DNA of 60,000 nt from Takakia lepidozioides (GCA_030704615.1 CM060733.1:64916001-64976000), one strand, 5' to 3'; shown: positions 1-12,640, numbered from the stretch's first letter. The notes: generated by a model from the letters alone, not told the origin. Translations and numbers: made by a program.

Positions 1-15
1 CCGTTTGAGGAAGCG

Positions 16-1761
16 ATGAATGTTTCCGAAAACGAGGCCGCTCAAGAACGGGAGGAATCCAAGGAGTCGGAGCCCGAGGAATCCTTGAGAGCTCCGACAA
101 ACCAAGAGATGCCTCCCATGCCGGCAGCCTTTTGGGAAGGGTTGTTGGCGCAGTTTGGCGGGACGTTGAAAGACGTGTTGAAGGCGGCTAATGCCACTTC
201 CACTAAGGCAAAGTTTAAGGTGAAGCCTAAGGAACCCGGCACCTTCGAGGGCGTTCGAAACCAGAAGGCACTCAACACCTGGCTCCTGGAGCTAGAGCAG
301 TACTTCCGGGCGGCCAAGTTGAGTGACGAGGATCGGGTGGAAGTGGCTCCCACCTATTTGAGGGGCTATGCTCAACAATGGTGGCAGAAACGCCTTCACG
401 ACCGAGGCCCAAGCCCGGAAACCTTGAACTGGAGTGGGTTCAAGGAATTGATGAAGAGACAGTTTGTGCCCCTCAACGCATCCTGGCTTGCCCGGGACAA
501 GATGAGGAATTTGAAGCAAACAGACGACATTCGGGGGTATGTCCAGGCTTTCAATGTGCTGTTGCTCGAAGTCGCGGACATGGCAGAACCAAAAATGGTC
601 TTCAACTTTGTGGCAGGACTGGCCCCATGGGCTAGGCGGAAGTTGGAGGAGAAGCCACCCAAGACTTTGAACGAGGCAATTGAGAGAGCTGAATGTTTCT
701 CGGATGTCCCTAGGGGTGAGAGACAAGGCCGTACGGAGCTGAACCACAAGAAGACCCGGCGGGAAGGTGACTCCTCCCGACCGGAAAAGAAGTGCGAAAA
801 TGGCACGTGGAAATCGAAGGGAGGTCCTTCACACGTCAAGGCGGCACCCGGTGCTTCGAAAGGAAAAGCGGGTGGAGCGGCTTATGGCGGACAGAAGGCG
901 ACCTTTGATGGAGTGTGTTTCAATTGCGGGGAGCCCGGGCACATGGCCAAGAAGTGCACGAAACCCCGGCAATTGAACATGACTCGGGCGACCACGGAGC
1001 TGTCAGAAGATACCATCAGTCGCTTGGTGGAAGCGGTAGTCGCCAGGACTTGCAAGGTAGGCAACTATTCTTGTGAGTTGTATCAGGAAACTGGCGCCCT
1101 GCGAAAAGGGAGTCAATTATTGTTCGTGGATGGGATAATATCCGGAACTAACGTGTCGTTGTTGGTGGACACAGGAGCGTCGCACTCCTTCATGACGCCG
1201 GTGGCGGCGCGAAAGTTGGGACTCCCGACAAGTGACGTGGGGGCCTCTATTGAGGTGCGTTCTGCCAAAGGAGAACCTCAGTTGGCGACAAGGTTGGCGT
1301 TTGATGTTCCTCTTCAACTGGGGAGTTGGGAGGGACGTGAGAACTTCACTATCTGCGAGATCGATGGAGTGGATCTCATTTTAGGGATGACCTTTTTGAG
1401 CAAATCCGGAGCGGTCATAGATGGCCGCAAGAGAGTAGTCACGCTCCCATGTGGGAATGGTGACGAGGTTTTACGAGTGTCGGAAACGCCCAAATCCGTG
1501 GGAGGGCGAATAAACCTTCTGTCAGCAAAGGAGTGGGCCGTGGAGGAGGCACACGAGTCCCAGTTTTTGCTTTACATTAGAGAAGTGAAAGGAGAAGGCG
1601 ATGGGGAGCCGAGCCCAGATTGGATCAAGGGGATTTTGGAGAAATACCAGGATGTGATGCCGGAGGACTTACCAAGCGGCTTGCCACCGCGAAGAGGAGT
1701 TGACCACAAGATTGAGGTGATACCGGGAGCGGACCGCCTGCCAAGGCGCCCTACCGGTTGA
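16..1761 (+). CDS. gag-pro: Gag-protease part of chromovirus polyprotein
   Basis: The 581-residue reading frame starts with an acidic leader, followed by a retrotransposon gag domain (about residues 75-230; key stretch AQQWWQKRL). A CCHC zinc knuckle lies near residues 303-316 ([14 protein letters not shown]), and a retropepsin-like protease with the [11 protein letters not shown] active-site motif near residue 385. It ends just as the RT connection begins (motif [10 protein letters not shown]). Gag packages the RNA; the knuckle binds nucleic acid; the protease cleaves the polyprotein. The stop at 1759-1761 is caused by a one-base loss near 1748, because the next frame continues the RT domain directly. 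The ATG at 16 is the first in frame in the window, and the true start could be upstream. Confidence 0.85.
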   Translation: MNVSENEAAQEREESKESEPEESLRAPTNQEMPPMPAAFWEGLLAQFGGTLKDVLKAANATSTKAKFKVKPKEPGTFEGVRNQKALNTWLLELEQYFRAAKLSDEDRVEVAPTYLRGYAQQWWQKRLHDRGPSPETLNWSGFKELMKRQFVPLNASWLARDKMRNLKQTDDIRGYVQAFNVLLLEVADMAEPKMVFNFVAGLAPWARRKLEEKPPKTLNEAIERAECFSDVPRGERQGRTELNHKKTRREGDSSRPEKKCENGTWKSKGGPSHVKAAPGASKGKAGGAAYGGQKATFDGVCFNCGEPGHMAKKCTKPRQLNMTRATTELSEDTISRLVEAVVARTCKVGNYSCELYQETGALRKGSQLLFVDGIISGTNVSLLVDTGASHSFMTPVAARKLGLPTSDVGASIEVRSAKGEPQLATRLAFDVPLQLGSWEGRENFTICEIDGVDLILGMTFLSKSGAVIDGRKRVVTLPCGNGDEVLRVSETPKSVGGRINLLSAKEWAVEEAHESQFLLYIREVKGEGDGEPSPDWIKGILEKYQDVMPEDLPSGLPPRRGVDHKIEVIPGADRLPRRPTG

Positions 1762-2566
1762 GCCACAGAGAGTTGGTCGAGCTGAAGACTCAGCTCAAGG
1801 ATCTAATGTCAAAGGGGTACATCCGGCCGAGTAAGTCACCTTACGGAGCCCCGGTGCTATTTGCAGACAAGAAGGATGGGACGCTGCGGATGTGTGTCGA
1901 TTACAGGGCTCTGAATAAGGTGACTATCAAAAACGGTACCCTTTGCCAAGGATCGACGACCTCTTCGATCGGTTGGCAGGAGCGAAGTATTTCAGCCGGA
2001 TCGACTTGCGCTCCGGCTATCACCAAATTCGGGTGGCAGAAGGAGATGAGGAGAAGACCGCGTGCAGGACAAGGTATGGTTCATATGAGTTTTTGGTGAT
2101 GCCTTTTGGGCTCACCAATGCACCAGCGACATTTAGCACGCTGATGAACAGCCTTTTCCAAGAGTGGTTGGATGACTTCGTGATCGTGTACATCGACGAC
2201 ATCTTGGTGTACTCGAAAACAAAGGAGGAGCACCTGGAGCATCTCAAAAGGGTGTTCCAGAAATTGCGAGAAGGGAAGCTGTATGCCAAAGCTTCAAAGT
2301 GCGAATTCGGGGTCACAAAAGTGGAGTTCTTGGGGCATGTGATTACACAGGATGGGATCAAAATGGATGACAGAAAAGTGAGGGCGATCTTGGACTGGGA
2401 GCCTCCGACTTCGGTCCCGGGAGTGCGATCCTTCCTAGGACTCGCCTCCTATTACCGGAAGTATGTGAGAAATTTCGCCAAGATCGGGGGCCGCTGTCGG
2501 ACCTTCTGTGTAAATCCAAAGTCTGGGTATGGAACACATTTTGTGGCCAAGCTTTTGCTGAATTGA
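1758..2566 (+). pseudogene. pol: Reverse transcriptase segment, frameshifted
   Basis: Two overlapping frames (1758-2099 and 1943-2566) together cover a Ty3-type reverse transcriptase. The first carries [12 protein letters not shown]. The second carries [15 protein letters not shown], the palm motif GLTNAPATF and the catalytic YIDDILVYS near 2190-2216, then the LGHVI and [11 protein letters not shown] connection region. The frame change near 1935 follows an AAAAAC run and is explained by one missing base. Another one-base loss near 2486 throws the frame off before RNase H. The catalytic YIDD is intact, so inactivation is recent and due only to indels. Confidence 0.85.
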
Positions 2567-4455
2567 AGCAGCGGATGACGGAAGCTCCAGTCTTGAAAAT
2601 CCCGGAGTTCGATCGTCCGTTTGAGATTCATACAGATGCATCGGACTTCGCAATTGGGGGTGTACTTATGCAAGATGGACGTCCAGTGGCTTACGAAAGT
2701 AAGAAACTGAATGAAGTGGAGCGACGGTGGCCGACGCACGAAAAAGAGATGAAGGCGGTGGTGCATTGCCTTGAACTCTGGCGCCACTATGTTGGTTCCA
2801 ACCCAGTGAAGGTGTTCACGGACAATGTCACGGTGAAGTATTTTGCCACGCAGCCCAAGTTGTCCCCAAAACAACTTAGGTGGCAAGATACTTTGGCAGT
2901 GTTCGACGTGGATATCCAGTACAAACCGGGACGGGACAATGTGGTGGCCGATGCTTTAAGTAGAAAGCAGCAGCTCTTGTTGGTGTACAAGGGCGAGACG
3001 GCGCTCCAAAGGAAGATCCGGAAGGCTTGCCGGAAGGATGAGCTGGCAAAGTGCGTGATGCAGGACTTGAGAATGGGGGTTAAATCGCAGTTCCACTTGC
3101 AAAACGGACTGCTCCGGTATAAGCAAAAACGTCTCTATGTGCCAAAGGGAGGGATCAGGGATAGTCTCTTGAGAGAATGCCATGATAGCCCGCTTGCGGG
3201 CCACGGTGGAGCCAAGCGCACTGCGGCACTCTTGAAGAAAGAGTATTTCTGGCCCAAACTGAGGGAGGAGGCAGAGGAGTATGTCAAGACATGCACCACA
3301 TGCCAACAAAACCGGAGCGAGTACAAAAAGCAAGCGGGGCTGTTACAACCCTTGCCGATTCCAGAGGGGACTTGGGAAAGCGTCTCGATGGATTTCATGA
3401 CTGCTATGCCGCTGTCAAAAGGATTCGATGCAATCATGGTGGTGGTAGATAGGTTCAGTAAAATGGCCCATTTCATCCCCACCAAGGAGACGGCAACGGC
3501 GCAGGAGACAGGGCGACTTTACTTCGCCCACGTCTTAAAGCATCATGGAGTCCCGAAGGATATTGTCTCGGACCGCGATCCAAAGTTTACGAGTAAATTC
3601 TGGAGAGCACTTTGGAAGAAGATGGGGACGAGGCTGAAGATGAGCACCGCCTTCCGACCTACGACGGACGGCCAAACGGAAAGAGTGAATTCCGTAGTGA
3701 AGCAATTCTTGCGGAATTACGTGTCGGCAGACCAATCAGACTGGATGGAACACTTAGACGCGGCAGAGTTCTGTTATAATAACACAGAACACTCCGCGAC
3801 GGGAGTTTCCCCTTTTGTGTTGGTCTATGGAAAAGCACCTCTGGTGCCGACAAGTTGGGCTGCCCAGGACGTTGAGGAACCGGCAGTAGCGGCGGTACTG
3901 GAAGAACGCGAGCGTTTGTTGAAGCTCGCAAAGTACAACATTGCCAAAGCTAGGAAACGGTATGAAAGGCAGGCGAATCGGAAGCGGAGGGAAGTGAAGT
4001 TTGAGGCAGGCACAGAGGTCTGGTTGAACATCAAGAATTTCCGACTACCTCCGGAAGTGAGTCCGAAGTTCGTACCTCCGTATGCGGGTCCCTTTCGCAT
4101 TCGGAGGGTTATGAATGAGGATGTGTATGAATTGGAGCTACCGGCAAACAGCAAGGTGCACCCAGTATTCCATGTCTCCCTTTTGAAGCCTTACTTCAAA
4201 GATGAAGCACGTCCGAATCGGCAGCAAGTGTTGCGCCCGTCACCTATGCTGTTGGATCATGAAAATGAACCTGAGTACGAGGTGGAGGCAATACTTAAGT
4301 CAAGGAGGTTCAAGAACCGAGAAACGGAGTATCTCGTCAAATGGAAGGGCTATCATCTTGTGGAGGCATCTTGGGTGCGTGCCTCAGAAATGGGAAACGC
4401 ATCCGAGGCAGTTGCAGCGTTCGAAGGGCGACCTCAAAAGCGGAAGAAACGTTGA
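2563..4455 (+). CDS. pol: RNase H-integrase-chromodomain part of chromovirus pol
   Basis: This 630-residue frame begins at the RT connection and runs through RNase H ([38 protein letters not shown]). An H2C2 zinc finger follows ([14 protein letters not shown] and CTTCQQNR), then an integrase core with the D,D-35-E residues visible in [20 protein letters not shown] and TDGQTERVN. The C-terminal part has the [18 protein letters not shown] module and ends in a chromodomain ([25 protein letters not shown]; about residues 562-605). Chromodomains of this group tether integration to marked chromatin. The aromatic cage positions look largely kept. The stop at 4453-4455 is the natural end. Confidence 0.9.
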   Translation: MKQRMTEAPVLKIPEFDRPFEIHTDASDFAIGGVLMQDGRPVAYESKKLNEVERRWPTHEKEMKAVVHCLELWRHYVGSNPVKVFTDNVTVKYFATQPKLSPKQLRWQDTLAVFDVDIQYKPGRDNVVADALSRKQQLLLVYKGETALQRKIRKACRKDELAKCVMQDLRMGVKSQFHLQNGLLRYKQKRLYVPKGGIRDSLLRECHDSPLAGHGGAKRTAALLKKEYFWPKLREEAEEYVKTCTTCQQNRSEYKKQAGLLQPLPIPEGTWESVSMDFMTAMPLSKGFDAIMVVVDRFSKMAHFIPTKETATAQETGRLYFAHVLKHHGVPKDIVSDRDPKFTSKFWRALWKKMGTRLKMSTAFRPTTDGQTERVNSVVKQFLRNYVSADQSDWMEHLDAAEFCYNNTEHSATGVSPFVLVYGKAPLVPTSWAAQDVEEPAVAAVLEERERLLKLAKYNIAKARKRYERQANRKRREVKFEAGTEVWLNIKNFRLPPEVSPKFVPPYAGPFRIRRVMNEDVYELELPANSKVHPVFHVSLLKPYFKDEARPNRQQVLRPSPMLLDHENEPEYEVEAILKSRRFKNRETEYLVKWKGYHLVEASWVRASEMGNASEAVAAFEGRPQKRKKR

Positions 4456-4491
4456 TGGGGACATCAACCTTGGAGCGTGGGGGAGGAAATG
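4451..4491 (+). promoter_or_regulatory. Stop-codon hairpin and polypurine tract of chromovirus
   Basis: A perfect 7-bp stem (GTTGATG 4451-4457, loop GGGA, CATCAAC 4462-4468) overlaps the pol stop codon. It is followed by a purine-rich stretch GGGGGAGGAAA (about 4479-4489), the expected plus-strand primer just before the 3' LTR. The PPT assignment rests on position and composition; the hairpin is seen directly and has no assigned function. Confidence 0.6.
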
Positions 4492-6195
4492 CATACTTAG
4501 CCCGGTTTAGCTAGCTCAGGAATCCGATTGCAAAAACTTGTATTGTACAAAAATTTGTTATAAAGGAAATGGGTCCCAAATATTATGCGTCCTATTGTGT
4601 TTGGAATGGTGATGCTTGGTGTGGTTGGCTAGTGTGTAGAATGCATGCTAGCTTACAAAAGTGGGAGAGGTAAATTGGGTTAATCGTGTGTTTGCGCAGT
4701 GCCGAAATCGGGTGACTCCCATCCAAGGGGCAAGGAAACTTGCGCCTTATTTGGGAGTTCACGTGCTAGTGCGCACCTGGCGCGTGCGCGTACTATAACT
4801 GCGCTACCGAGGGGGTTGCCTTGTAGTGCGGGCTAACGCGGAAGCTACGTGCTTCCGTTCACGTACTATAATCGTGTAGCCTCGGGACGAAGTCGTAGTG
4901 CGGCTTCGGCGTGTTCCCGTACCTCAGGCCAGCATTCCAAGGCGGACCCAATTGTAGTGATTGGGGCGCACGGTTGGTTCAAGATTATCTTCATAGTCAA
5001 AGAGGGTTCCAGGTGAACCCTTGCTCAAGGTGATGCCAAAAGCGGCATCATGAGCGATCGCAAGCAATGTTGTTGCAGTAAGGCGATTCGATCCTCGGGG
5101 AGGATCGTTCCTTGGCCTTGAAGTAGGCCAAGAAGAGTGCACTGGGAGGAGCTGGAGAGGCTCCACCCTTGGCCGGGACTTGGAGGAAGTCGGCCGAACT
5201 AGCTAGTGGAGAGTAGAGTCAAGTGTGGGGTTTGGTTCTTTGCCATGGGACGCCATGGTGCGGAAACAAACTCCTTGATGTGGGACGCCACAGCTTGGAT
5301 GTTCGTTTCTACAAAATGGACAAGTCGATAAGGACATCGACTCCCTGTTGGTAGGGGTGTGTGTCGCGGCCCTTTGCCTTGAGGGCAGGGGGTTGGGACA
5401 CATCAGGGGCTGCCCCTGTGGTGGGGGCAGCGGCAGCGATAGGTATGGGGGGCTGAGGCACCCTTGAGTGCCCAAGGCACTCAGGGAAGCGGAGGCGCTC
5501 ACTAGGTGGAGCCCCGCACACCGGGTTGCGGTGGGGGTGGCTCCACAAGCGGTGGGGTGGCTCCACAAGGGGTGGTGGTAGCTTAGTGGGACTTAGTGGG
5601 GGTGGCATAGGACTCACCATGGGGGCGGAGACCTCGTGGTGGGAGTCGTGGGGAGTCTTGGGACTCATCACGGTCCATAGGGGCCGTGGTGAGCGGGCCA
5701 AGACTCACCGCGACTCACCACCGGGAGTCGAGGGTTTTCGTGGTGGTTCGCCATAAAATGGCATGGCTGGTTGTGGAACCCCCGCGGACAGCTACAGAAG
5801 TATATATAGGGAGTAGTAACCCCGAGAACGGTGCAAGCCCGTTGGTGACCAAAAACTAGTGAGTAAGCGAGGGAGCCGGAAAGCGACCAAAGAGTGGGGA
5901 GCTGTTCCGGACTGCCATCTACCAAAGGGAATTCTCCTAGTCCCAAATAGGTGGAGGGTTTAGAGGGAAGCGGAAGGGGACCGTTATGTCCCGGTGAGCA
6001 GCCGAAACTCCAAGTTGGCCCGGCGGCCAGGTTGGGAGTCAGGCGCGCGCATCAAAGCGAGTAACTATGACTTGAAGGGGAGTTTACCGAAGTGAGGTGT
6101 GCGACAACCATGATCTACTGATCAAACAATAGAAGGAGCGCATGTAGGAAACAGAGGGGAGGTGGACCCGCCATACGAATACTCCAACGCCTGCA
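4490..6195 (+). repeat. Probable 3' LTR of chromovirus
   Basis: About 1.7 kb without a convincing gene lies directly after the polypurine tract. It begins with TG (4490) and holds a TATA box near 5800. It also has several internal repeats typical of U3, including GTGGGGTGGCTCCACAAG-type repeats near 5526-5570 and many GACTCAC/GTGAGT-like motifs at 5610-5730. The end at CA near 6195 is a guess because the 5' LTR is not in the window. Confidence 0.55.
5799..5809 (+). promoter_or_regulatory. TATA box of the LTR promoter
   Basis: The stretch GTATATATAGG is a strong TATA element placed deep in the LTR, where U3 should give way to R. Transcription would be expected to start roughly 25-35 bp downstream. 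Confidence 0.55.
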
Positions 6196-6280
6196 AGCAC
6201 AAACGTAGGTTCCCCACATCCGAGCACTTGCTGACTTCCCACTTCAAAAACTAGCCAAACCCAGAAGCGTTTCGTGGGGG

Positions 6281-9200
6281 ATGAGAGAGGCCGGAACTAG
6301 AAACACCCGGTGCCGCACTGCGGTGCCCCACACTGACGCAGGACTTTGGCAAATCGAGGAACGACGTGCAACTAGACTGGGTATTTCAAAGATAATGTGT
6401 CCCTGCAACGACTGCCATGGGGGTCGACTCCAATTCGTGGAAACTGCCAAATTGCATTTGCTTGCCAACGACCGGGATCCACTGTTCGGTTATCCCATGG
6501 TGAGTGACGTGCATCTCTCGCCTCACTTCTCGCAGACATAACTTAGGATGAAGCCCTTAGAATGGTAATGCTGAACGGCCCTTCACTGTACATGTACGGT
6601 GGACTATTGTATGGAAACTAGCACGGTCAATTTGGAGATTCCCTGTTTTATGCAACACGTTACATTTTGGACAAGACTATACTCTTATAGTTTGCAGGTG
6701 AACATGCAGGTGGAGAGTGTTGACTCCGAAGACGAAGACTTTGTGGAAGAACGTAGCCCCCCTGAGGATGATGTGGAAAGACAGATTAGCCCTGTTCCTG
6801 TTCGTGGTGGAGAGAATCTAGACCCCGACGTCGACATCATTCGCATGTTGCAGGAAACATTTGCAGTTGCAGATAATGTGCAAAGCACCATTAATGAGGA
6901 TGAAGGGCTTGGAGAAGACGAGCGCCATCATGATGGACAAAGTCATGGGGATGGGGATGACGGTGCTGCTTTCCAATTTCAGCATCAAGCAACCACACCT
7001 CTGTATGTTGGCTGCCCCACCAGCTACTTGAGTGCGACGTTGCTTTTGCTCAATGTTAGTGCTACTCATGGTGTCACAAACACAGCGATGGATGAGCTTC
7101 TGAAACTTTTTTCACGGACATCTATTGCGTAAAGGGAACTTTTTGCCCAAATCTCATTACGAAGCGAAGAAACTTATAACAAAAGTTGGGCTTAATTACA
7201 ATAGCATCCATGCTTGTGAGAAGGGATGTGTGCTATACAGGGGAGATCTGCAGGATGCACCGTCTTGCCCTAAATGTGGGGCGCCTCGGTACATCCCTGG
7301 CATGAAGACGTTGGTTCCACAGAAGGTCTTGCGGCATTTCCCCTTGATTCCCCGGCTGCAGCGCATGTACAAGTGCAAGGAGATATCTAAGCTTATGGTG
7401 TGGCACATGGAGAACCAAAGTCAAGATGGGAAGATGAGACACCCGCCTGACAGCCTTGCATGGAAATACATTGACGATACATGGCCTGCTTTTGCAGCTG
7501 AACCTCGCAACTTGCGACTAGGTCTGGCATGGGATGGTATCAATCCCTTTGGTGATAAATCAACAAAATGGTCTACGTGGCCAGTCTTGCTCATGAACTA
7601 CAACCTTCCTCCTTGGCTGAGCACAAAGCCTTTTTTTATGATGTTGTCACTCTTAATTCCAGGGCCGACATCCGTGAAGAAGACCAATGCGGATGTGTTC
7701 TTGCAGCCTCTGGTGGATGAGCTGACCGTGTTGTGGGAAGGTGTTAGGGCTAATGATGCATCTGACAATGAAGGATCAAGGACCTTTGTCATGAGAGCCA
7801 TTCTGATGTGGTCAGTACATGACTATCCTGCATATGCCATGCTAGCAGGGTGTGCAGTTGGGGGCTACAAGGCTTGTCCCGTGTGCGGGCCCAATCTTGA
7901 TGCCAGGCACTCCAGTGCACTGAGCAAAATGGTGTACCAGGGGCACGGAAAATTCTTACCAGCAGGCCATCCATATAGACGCAATCGCAACCACTTCAAT
8001 GGAGCCTCCGATCACAGACCCCCCCCCCCCCCCCCAAGTATCCACTGTGGATCAGCTCCAAAATGCGGAGGAAAACGAGAGGTTCATGGAAACATTTGGC
8101 AGCCGTCGCCGGAATGTGTGCCCTGCCAAATCCCATGGCATGAAGCGAAGGTCGATCCTTTGGAACCTGCCATATTGGAAGGTGGGTATGTCTTCATTGT
8201 TTGTTTGTCGGCAGGGCTGATTTCATAGTTGCATGGATACAGTTGTAAGGATCATCACACACGACTTAGATTTCAGCCTAATGCAAATTGCATGAAGCAA
8301 GTTTGGAGTCGCCTATGTATGGCACATGTAGCAGCAATATGGTTGTTTCCATGAAAATGTCTGGTTTTTGTCTCTCAGGATACTGTCTGCAGCATGCAAG
8401 GCTGGTTTCTTCCTTTTCCCATTATTAAGATGTCATCTCTTGGCTTTACCATCAAAGTATACCATATTGATGGTGGTTCCATGATTGCAGGATTTGTTGA
8501 TACGGTATACCCTTGATGTTATGCACTGTGAAAAAAACATTTCTGAAAACATATTGCGCACCATATTGGGGGAAAAGGACACAGTAAAGAGCAGGAAGGA
8601 CATGGAGAATGAGGGCATACGACCTCACTTATGGTTAAAACCCCACCCCGGAGATGGCAGGAAGTTGGTGAAGCCGCAGGCTCCTTACGTGTTGAATCAA
8701 CAGGAAACTACTACCTTCTATGCAACTTTGGGTGCTCTAAAGACACCGACAGGGTATGGTGCTTCATTTAAGAAGCATATTGCTAAGAACAAGCTTTCAC
8801 ACATGAAGAGTCATGACTACCATCTACTGATGCAACAAGTTCTACCTTTGTGCATTCGAGGTTTGTTGGGCAAAGGTCCAAGGCTCGCAATCATGAAACT
8901 ATCTCGTGTATTTCGCGCATTGTGCATGAAAATAGTGGATCCCGAGGAACTACCAGCCCTGAAGGAGGATGTGGTTGTAACGCTTTGTTTGTTGGAGAAA
9001 GAGTTTCCCCCCTCATTCTTCGATCTCATGACCCACCTTGTGCTACACCTTGTGAATGAATTGGAGGTTTGTGGTCCTGTTAGTTCGCGTTGGATGTACC
9101 CCATCGAGAGGTACATGAAAATTTTGAAGGGATATGTGAAGAGCTATGCCCGGCCAGAAGGTTGCATGGCCAGGAGGTATTCTCTTGATGAGGCTCTTGG

Positions 9201-10460
9201 CCTCCTCACAGAGTACATGGTTGCATTTCCAGGAACTCGTAGAAGGGTCTGGGATTGCAACGAAGAAGAAAGTGTTGCGGGAGAAGTATTAGAGGGCTTT
9301 GGAACTCCAAGGAAACTGTCGGCTGAGCTTCGGGCTAGTGCACACGACTATGTGCTTCACAACACGGCGTGCATGAGACCGTTTCTGAGGTAAGTATACA
9401 TCATTTATTTGGCTTCACATGCTAACTCTGGGGGCCATTTCCGGACACAAAATTGGCGCATTCTCAATTTTCACTCAGCCTCTTTGTACATACTATGGTC
9501 CTGACTAAGTGTGAATTGAGTATGACCAGACTTTATGATATTGAAAAGGCCACCATAGAATCAGCCAGAGCCGAATTTCGAGCCACATACACCACCCAAG
9601 GGAGAAATGTACACCAACGCACCGTTCCATACCCCGAAAACATGTTGCCTTTGCCTGCTTTTCATATGTGGATACAGTCGGCAGTACAAAATGTTGTTTC
9701 AAGAGGAGCAGCGTATGATGCAAATATTCGTCATCTGTGTAAGCCACCAGGGTTTGTTGCTCGTTCATTTCGGTCTATGTGGGCATACGGAAATCACTAT
9801 AGAGTGGTGGAAACAGGTGTGGTTGATTACCATGTCACATTCGACTCTAGGGTTGCACAGATTTTTGCCGAAGAGTCAACGGGAAGGGGTGTGGATGGTA
9901 ACCCTGTCATGAACCAGCTGCAATATGTTGGTGTTGTTCGTGAAATTTTACAGCTTTAGTATGGTGCTGTCACTCCTGTAGTATTCATATGTGAATGGGT
10001 CAGAGCAAGCTTGACAGGTCGCAACCGCACCATGAAGAAGGATGAGTATGGTTTCCTACTCGTGGACTTTGATCGCATGTTGCCACCGGGAGATGAACCG
10101 TTCACATTTCCATGGCAAGTCAAGCAAGTTTTTTTTGCAGATGAGCCCTCCAACGCTGGTAACTGGAAAGTAGTACTCCAAAAGGAGCTGCGCTCACGGC
10201 GCGTGGTACATGATGTCACTGGTGTCAGCTTGGGTGAGAATGAGTCATGCGTAAGGATGCAAGTGGCGGAGGCATTGGAGGATGTGAATCCCAACACAGA
10301 ATTTGGACCTTCAACGACCCTTACCGAAGCTGAGATGGCTACTATTGCTATGATGAGGCCCCCACGAAGGGACGAACCATGGCACCGAGATAGTGAGGAT
10401 TGCAACACTGACCATGAGTGTAGTGAAAGTAGTGGCGATGAAGATGACTACATCTGGTAA
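6281..10460 (+). pseudogene. CACTA (En/Spm-type) Tnp2 transposase pseudogene
   Basis: Exons on the + strand follow the standard plant CACTA order. A transpos_assoc domain (6360-6500, CPCNDC motif) ends at donor GTGAGT 6500. After acceptor ~6698 comes an acidic linker and the Tnp2 catalytic region (7130-8180; LPKSHYEAKKLI, LGLAWDGINPFG, KACPVC). DUF4218 (8491-9390; DVMHCEKN, YPIERYMKILKGYVK) and a DUF4216-like tail (9512-10460; EYGFLLVDF) follow. Introns are at 6500-6697, about 8181-8490 and 9391-9511. Breaks are one extra T in the T run at 7107-7112, a frame change across a 17-C run at 8019-8035, and an in-frame TAG at 9957-9959. The protein would cut and join element ends. The terminal CACTA repeats were not located. 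Family identity is firm; activity is unlikely. Confidence 0.9.
8019..8035 (+). repeat. 17-base C homopolymer inside the Tnp2 coding region
   Basis: Seventeen consecutive C residues encode a Pro run. The reading frame upstream (through HFNGASDH) and downstream (STVDQLQNAEEN) differ by one, so the tract has slipped, either in the genome or in sequencing. Confidence 0.8.
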
Positions 10461-10740
10461 AAGGACAATAGCGTCATGTTGACATTTTAACTGACACACT
10501 GAGTGACATTTTCAGTTCCAAATCACAGGACACCCTATGCTTCAGCCACTGGCCTGGTAAAATGACATATGCATTATATGACATTTTGAGTGGCACACTG
10601 AGGCGCATTTTGAGTCCCAAATCAGCGGACATCCTGTGCTGCAGCATCCACTTGTTGCGGTTATTTTCCCTGTGAATGTAGCAGCGAGGAAGATGATTCC
10701 TGGTAAAAGGGCAATAGCGTCATGTTGGCATTTTGGGTTG
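10438..10740 (+). repeat. Imperfect direct repeat after the CACTA gene
   Basis: The block at about 10438-10490 (GAAGATGA..., CTGGTAAAAGGACAATAGCG) recurs at 10692-10738. Within it GACATTTT-GAGT units and a longer segment around CCAAATCA..GGACA..CCT are also repeated. It covers the end of the coding sequence and the following 3' region. The arrangement suggests tandem duplication of the gene's 3' end or the subterminal repeats expected of CACTA elements. Confidence 0.55.
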
Positions 10741-12022
10741 CTTCAGTTGTTACTCCACCTCTCTACTATCTCCCCCCCTGCCCACATCCATGCCTTACTT
10801 ACTCTCTAGCTACGAACTGAATTTTGATGCCTCTGCTCCTCCCTCCCCCTCTCTATTTTCCCTGTGTTCAGATTGTGGGGGTTGGGTGCAATGTGTTGGG
10901 GATGTACTTCTTTATAATGTTTGTTCTGGTTTGGTGCAGTCGGGGGACAATCTGCACAACAAGTCACATGTTGGATCTGATGGGCATTGCAACTGTGGAT
11001 GCTGATTCACATGTCTTCCCCACTAATGGGACCCCTCTGTTCATGCTTGGGATTTGGCAAGTTCGTAAACCCCCACTTTTTTGACTGTGTGCTTGCAGGT
11101 CACATGGGCAGAGCCATGCATGGGGCGGAGCCATTTGGCTACAGGTTCAATTCCTCCGCACATGACAGTATGTGGCCCTATTTATGATGGCTTTGACTTA
11201 CTCATAGAGAGGGCTCGTTCCACGGTTACTCTATTTTTTGGCTTGTTTAAAAACCCTCACTGTGACAGGGATGAGGCTTCTATCATTGCTCAATTTAGAG
11301 GCAATGTGATGGTGGAGGAGAATGTTCATGAATCACAAGAAGGTATGTGGCACCTCGGAACCCATGAATTCAGAATCATGGAGATTCCAGATTCATATAT
11401 AGCCAAAGTTGATCTTTTGCTTTGTGAGTTCTCTCTGTTTCTCATGTTTGTGAGATTCGGTGCTTCATCCCTCTGCATGTACCACCCCGCTTTGTCATGA
11501 TTGCCAGTTGGAATTGTAGAGATGACCTTTCTTTGAAAAACATACATACTTTGTATAGGGGGCTTGAGGTGAGCAATCCAAAGACAATTATGTGTTACAG
11601 ACACCAATTACCAGTCCACATTATCGGTGTGTACTTTGCATGGATTTGCAACCCCCCACATTATTTGGTCCTTCCAAAAATAAAACTCTTTCTTGCTAGA
11701 GCTGGAAGCTCATGGGCGCTACCCTAGCCCTCTCCAAAATCTGCTCTACTTTACTGGGATTCTCACTTCTTCTAATCGCTGTATTTGCGAGTTTAGTTGC
11801 ATAACTAGGAAGGGAGTAGTCCCTCACCGGGCTCGTCATGAAGTCGGCCCTCGCAAAGAACGGGACATTCTTCCTGGCAGGAAGTGTAGGCCCTACATGT
11901 TTCGACCCGGACCCTGCAATCCTGCACATGACAATCATCAACGAGACTAATGAGAACCACAGTCCGGAAATTCGTTTGACAAAAATGACCCAGAAGGCTT
12001 TGCAAACTTACAATGTTTGCAC
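10741..12022 (+). other. No confident gene; tRNA-like B-box fragment inside
   Basis: I see no supported protein in this 1.3-kb stretch. One open frame (11081-11500) has no recognisable domain. At about 11106-11165 there is GGGCAGAGCCAT, then TTGGCTACAGGTTCAATTCCTCC, which resembles a tRNA B box (GGTTCNANNCC) and matches a second copy on the minus strand at 48387-48447. The boundary between the CACTA element and transposon copy A must lie here but I could not place it. Confidence 0.4.
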
Positions 12023-12620
12023 TCACTCGTATTCCGGGTTCTCCTCCGCATCAATGTCCACTGTGTCTTCCTCGGACTCCGACGAATCCGAGGAGACTTC
12101 CGCTCTGTCGGGAGCCTTAACATTCCGTTGCAGCCCTTCCAGATGGGATCCCCACACGGATGAATCCTCCTCGTAGGCAAAGAGGTGCCGGTCGGAAAAA
12201 CCGCCTAGCCCACATTGAGGCACCTGTTACAATGCCATCCACACATTACAACATCGCGCTTCAGATGTTGCGAACTACATCCTAACGAGAATTTGCAGAA
12301 CAGCATAGATCAAGATTCTGCATACCTGTCCCACAGATGAGGTCGAGCACTGTGCCCTCCACGTCTGTGCATGTCTCCATAATTGTCTGAATGAAGGCAG
12401 GGCTCCGAGTCCGTGAGTACCGCAGGGGTTCCGTTGAAGTGAGGCTATGAGGGAGAAGTTCCTTGGGAACGTTGTTGAACAGAACGTCGTAATCGAGGGG
12501 GTCGCAGTTCGGGTCAACCTTTCCTCCCTCCTTCCGGAAAGCAAAGGTGGAGTTCTCCTTCACAAAGCAGTATGCATCGAACTGCTTCGTCTGCATACAC
12601 AGGGGGGAACGATTAGAAAC

Positions 12621-12640
12621 CGAATGCGGCACCGCATTTG
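12621..12640. repeat. Palindrome in intron 6 of the ParB-methyltransferase gene
   Basis: Half-sites CGAATGCGG and CCGCATTTG face each other across a CA centre, inside the 96-bp intron 12591-12686. The intron length is a multiple of three and keeps the frame open, so it may look like coding sequence. Confidence 0.7.

Larger units (their letters stand above)
1..6195 (+). mobile_element. Ty3/gypsy chromovirus, 5' end outside window
   Basis: The order gag, zinc knuckle, aspartic protease, RT, RNase H, integrase, chromodomain, then a noncoding region with a TATA box identifies a chromodomain-bearing Ty3/gypsy (Metaviridae-type) retrotransposon. The 5' LTR and primer binding site lie before base 1. 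The coding part is broken by three single-base deletions (near 1748, 1935 and 2486), so this copy cannot make a full polyprotein without correction. The right border is inferred: I place the LTR start at TG 4490 and a possible CA end near 6195, but no 5' LTR is available to confirm it. Confidence 0.85.

Noticed and set aside
11081-11500. 139-residue open frame
   Set aside because: Overlaps the tRNA-like fragment, has no domain, and the frame is not shared with any other copy in the window.
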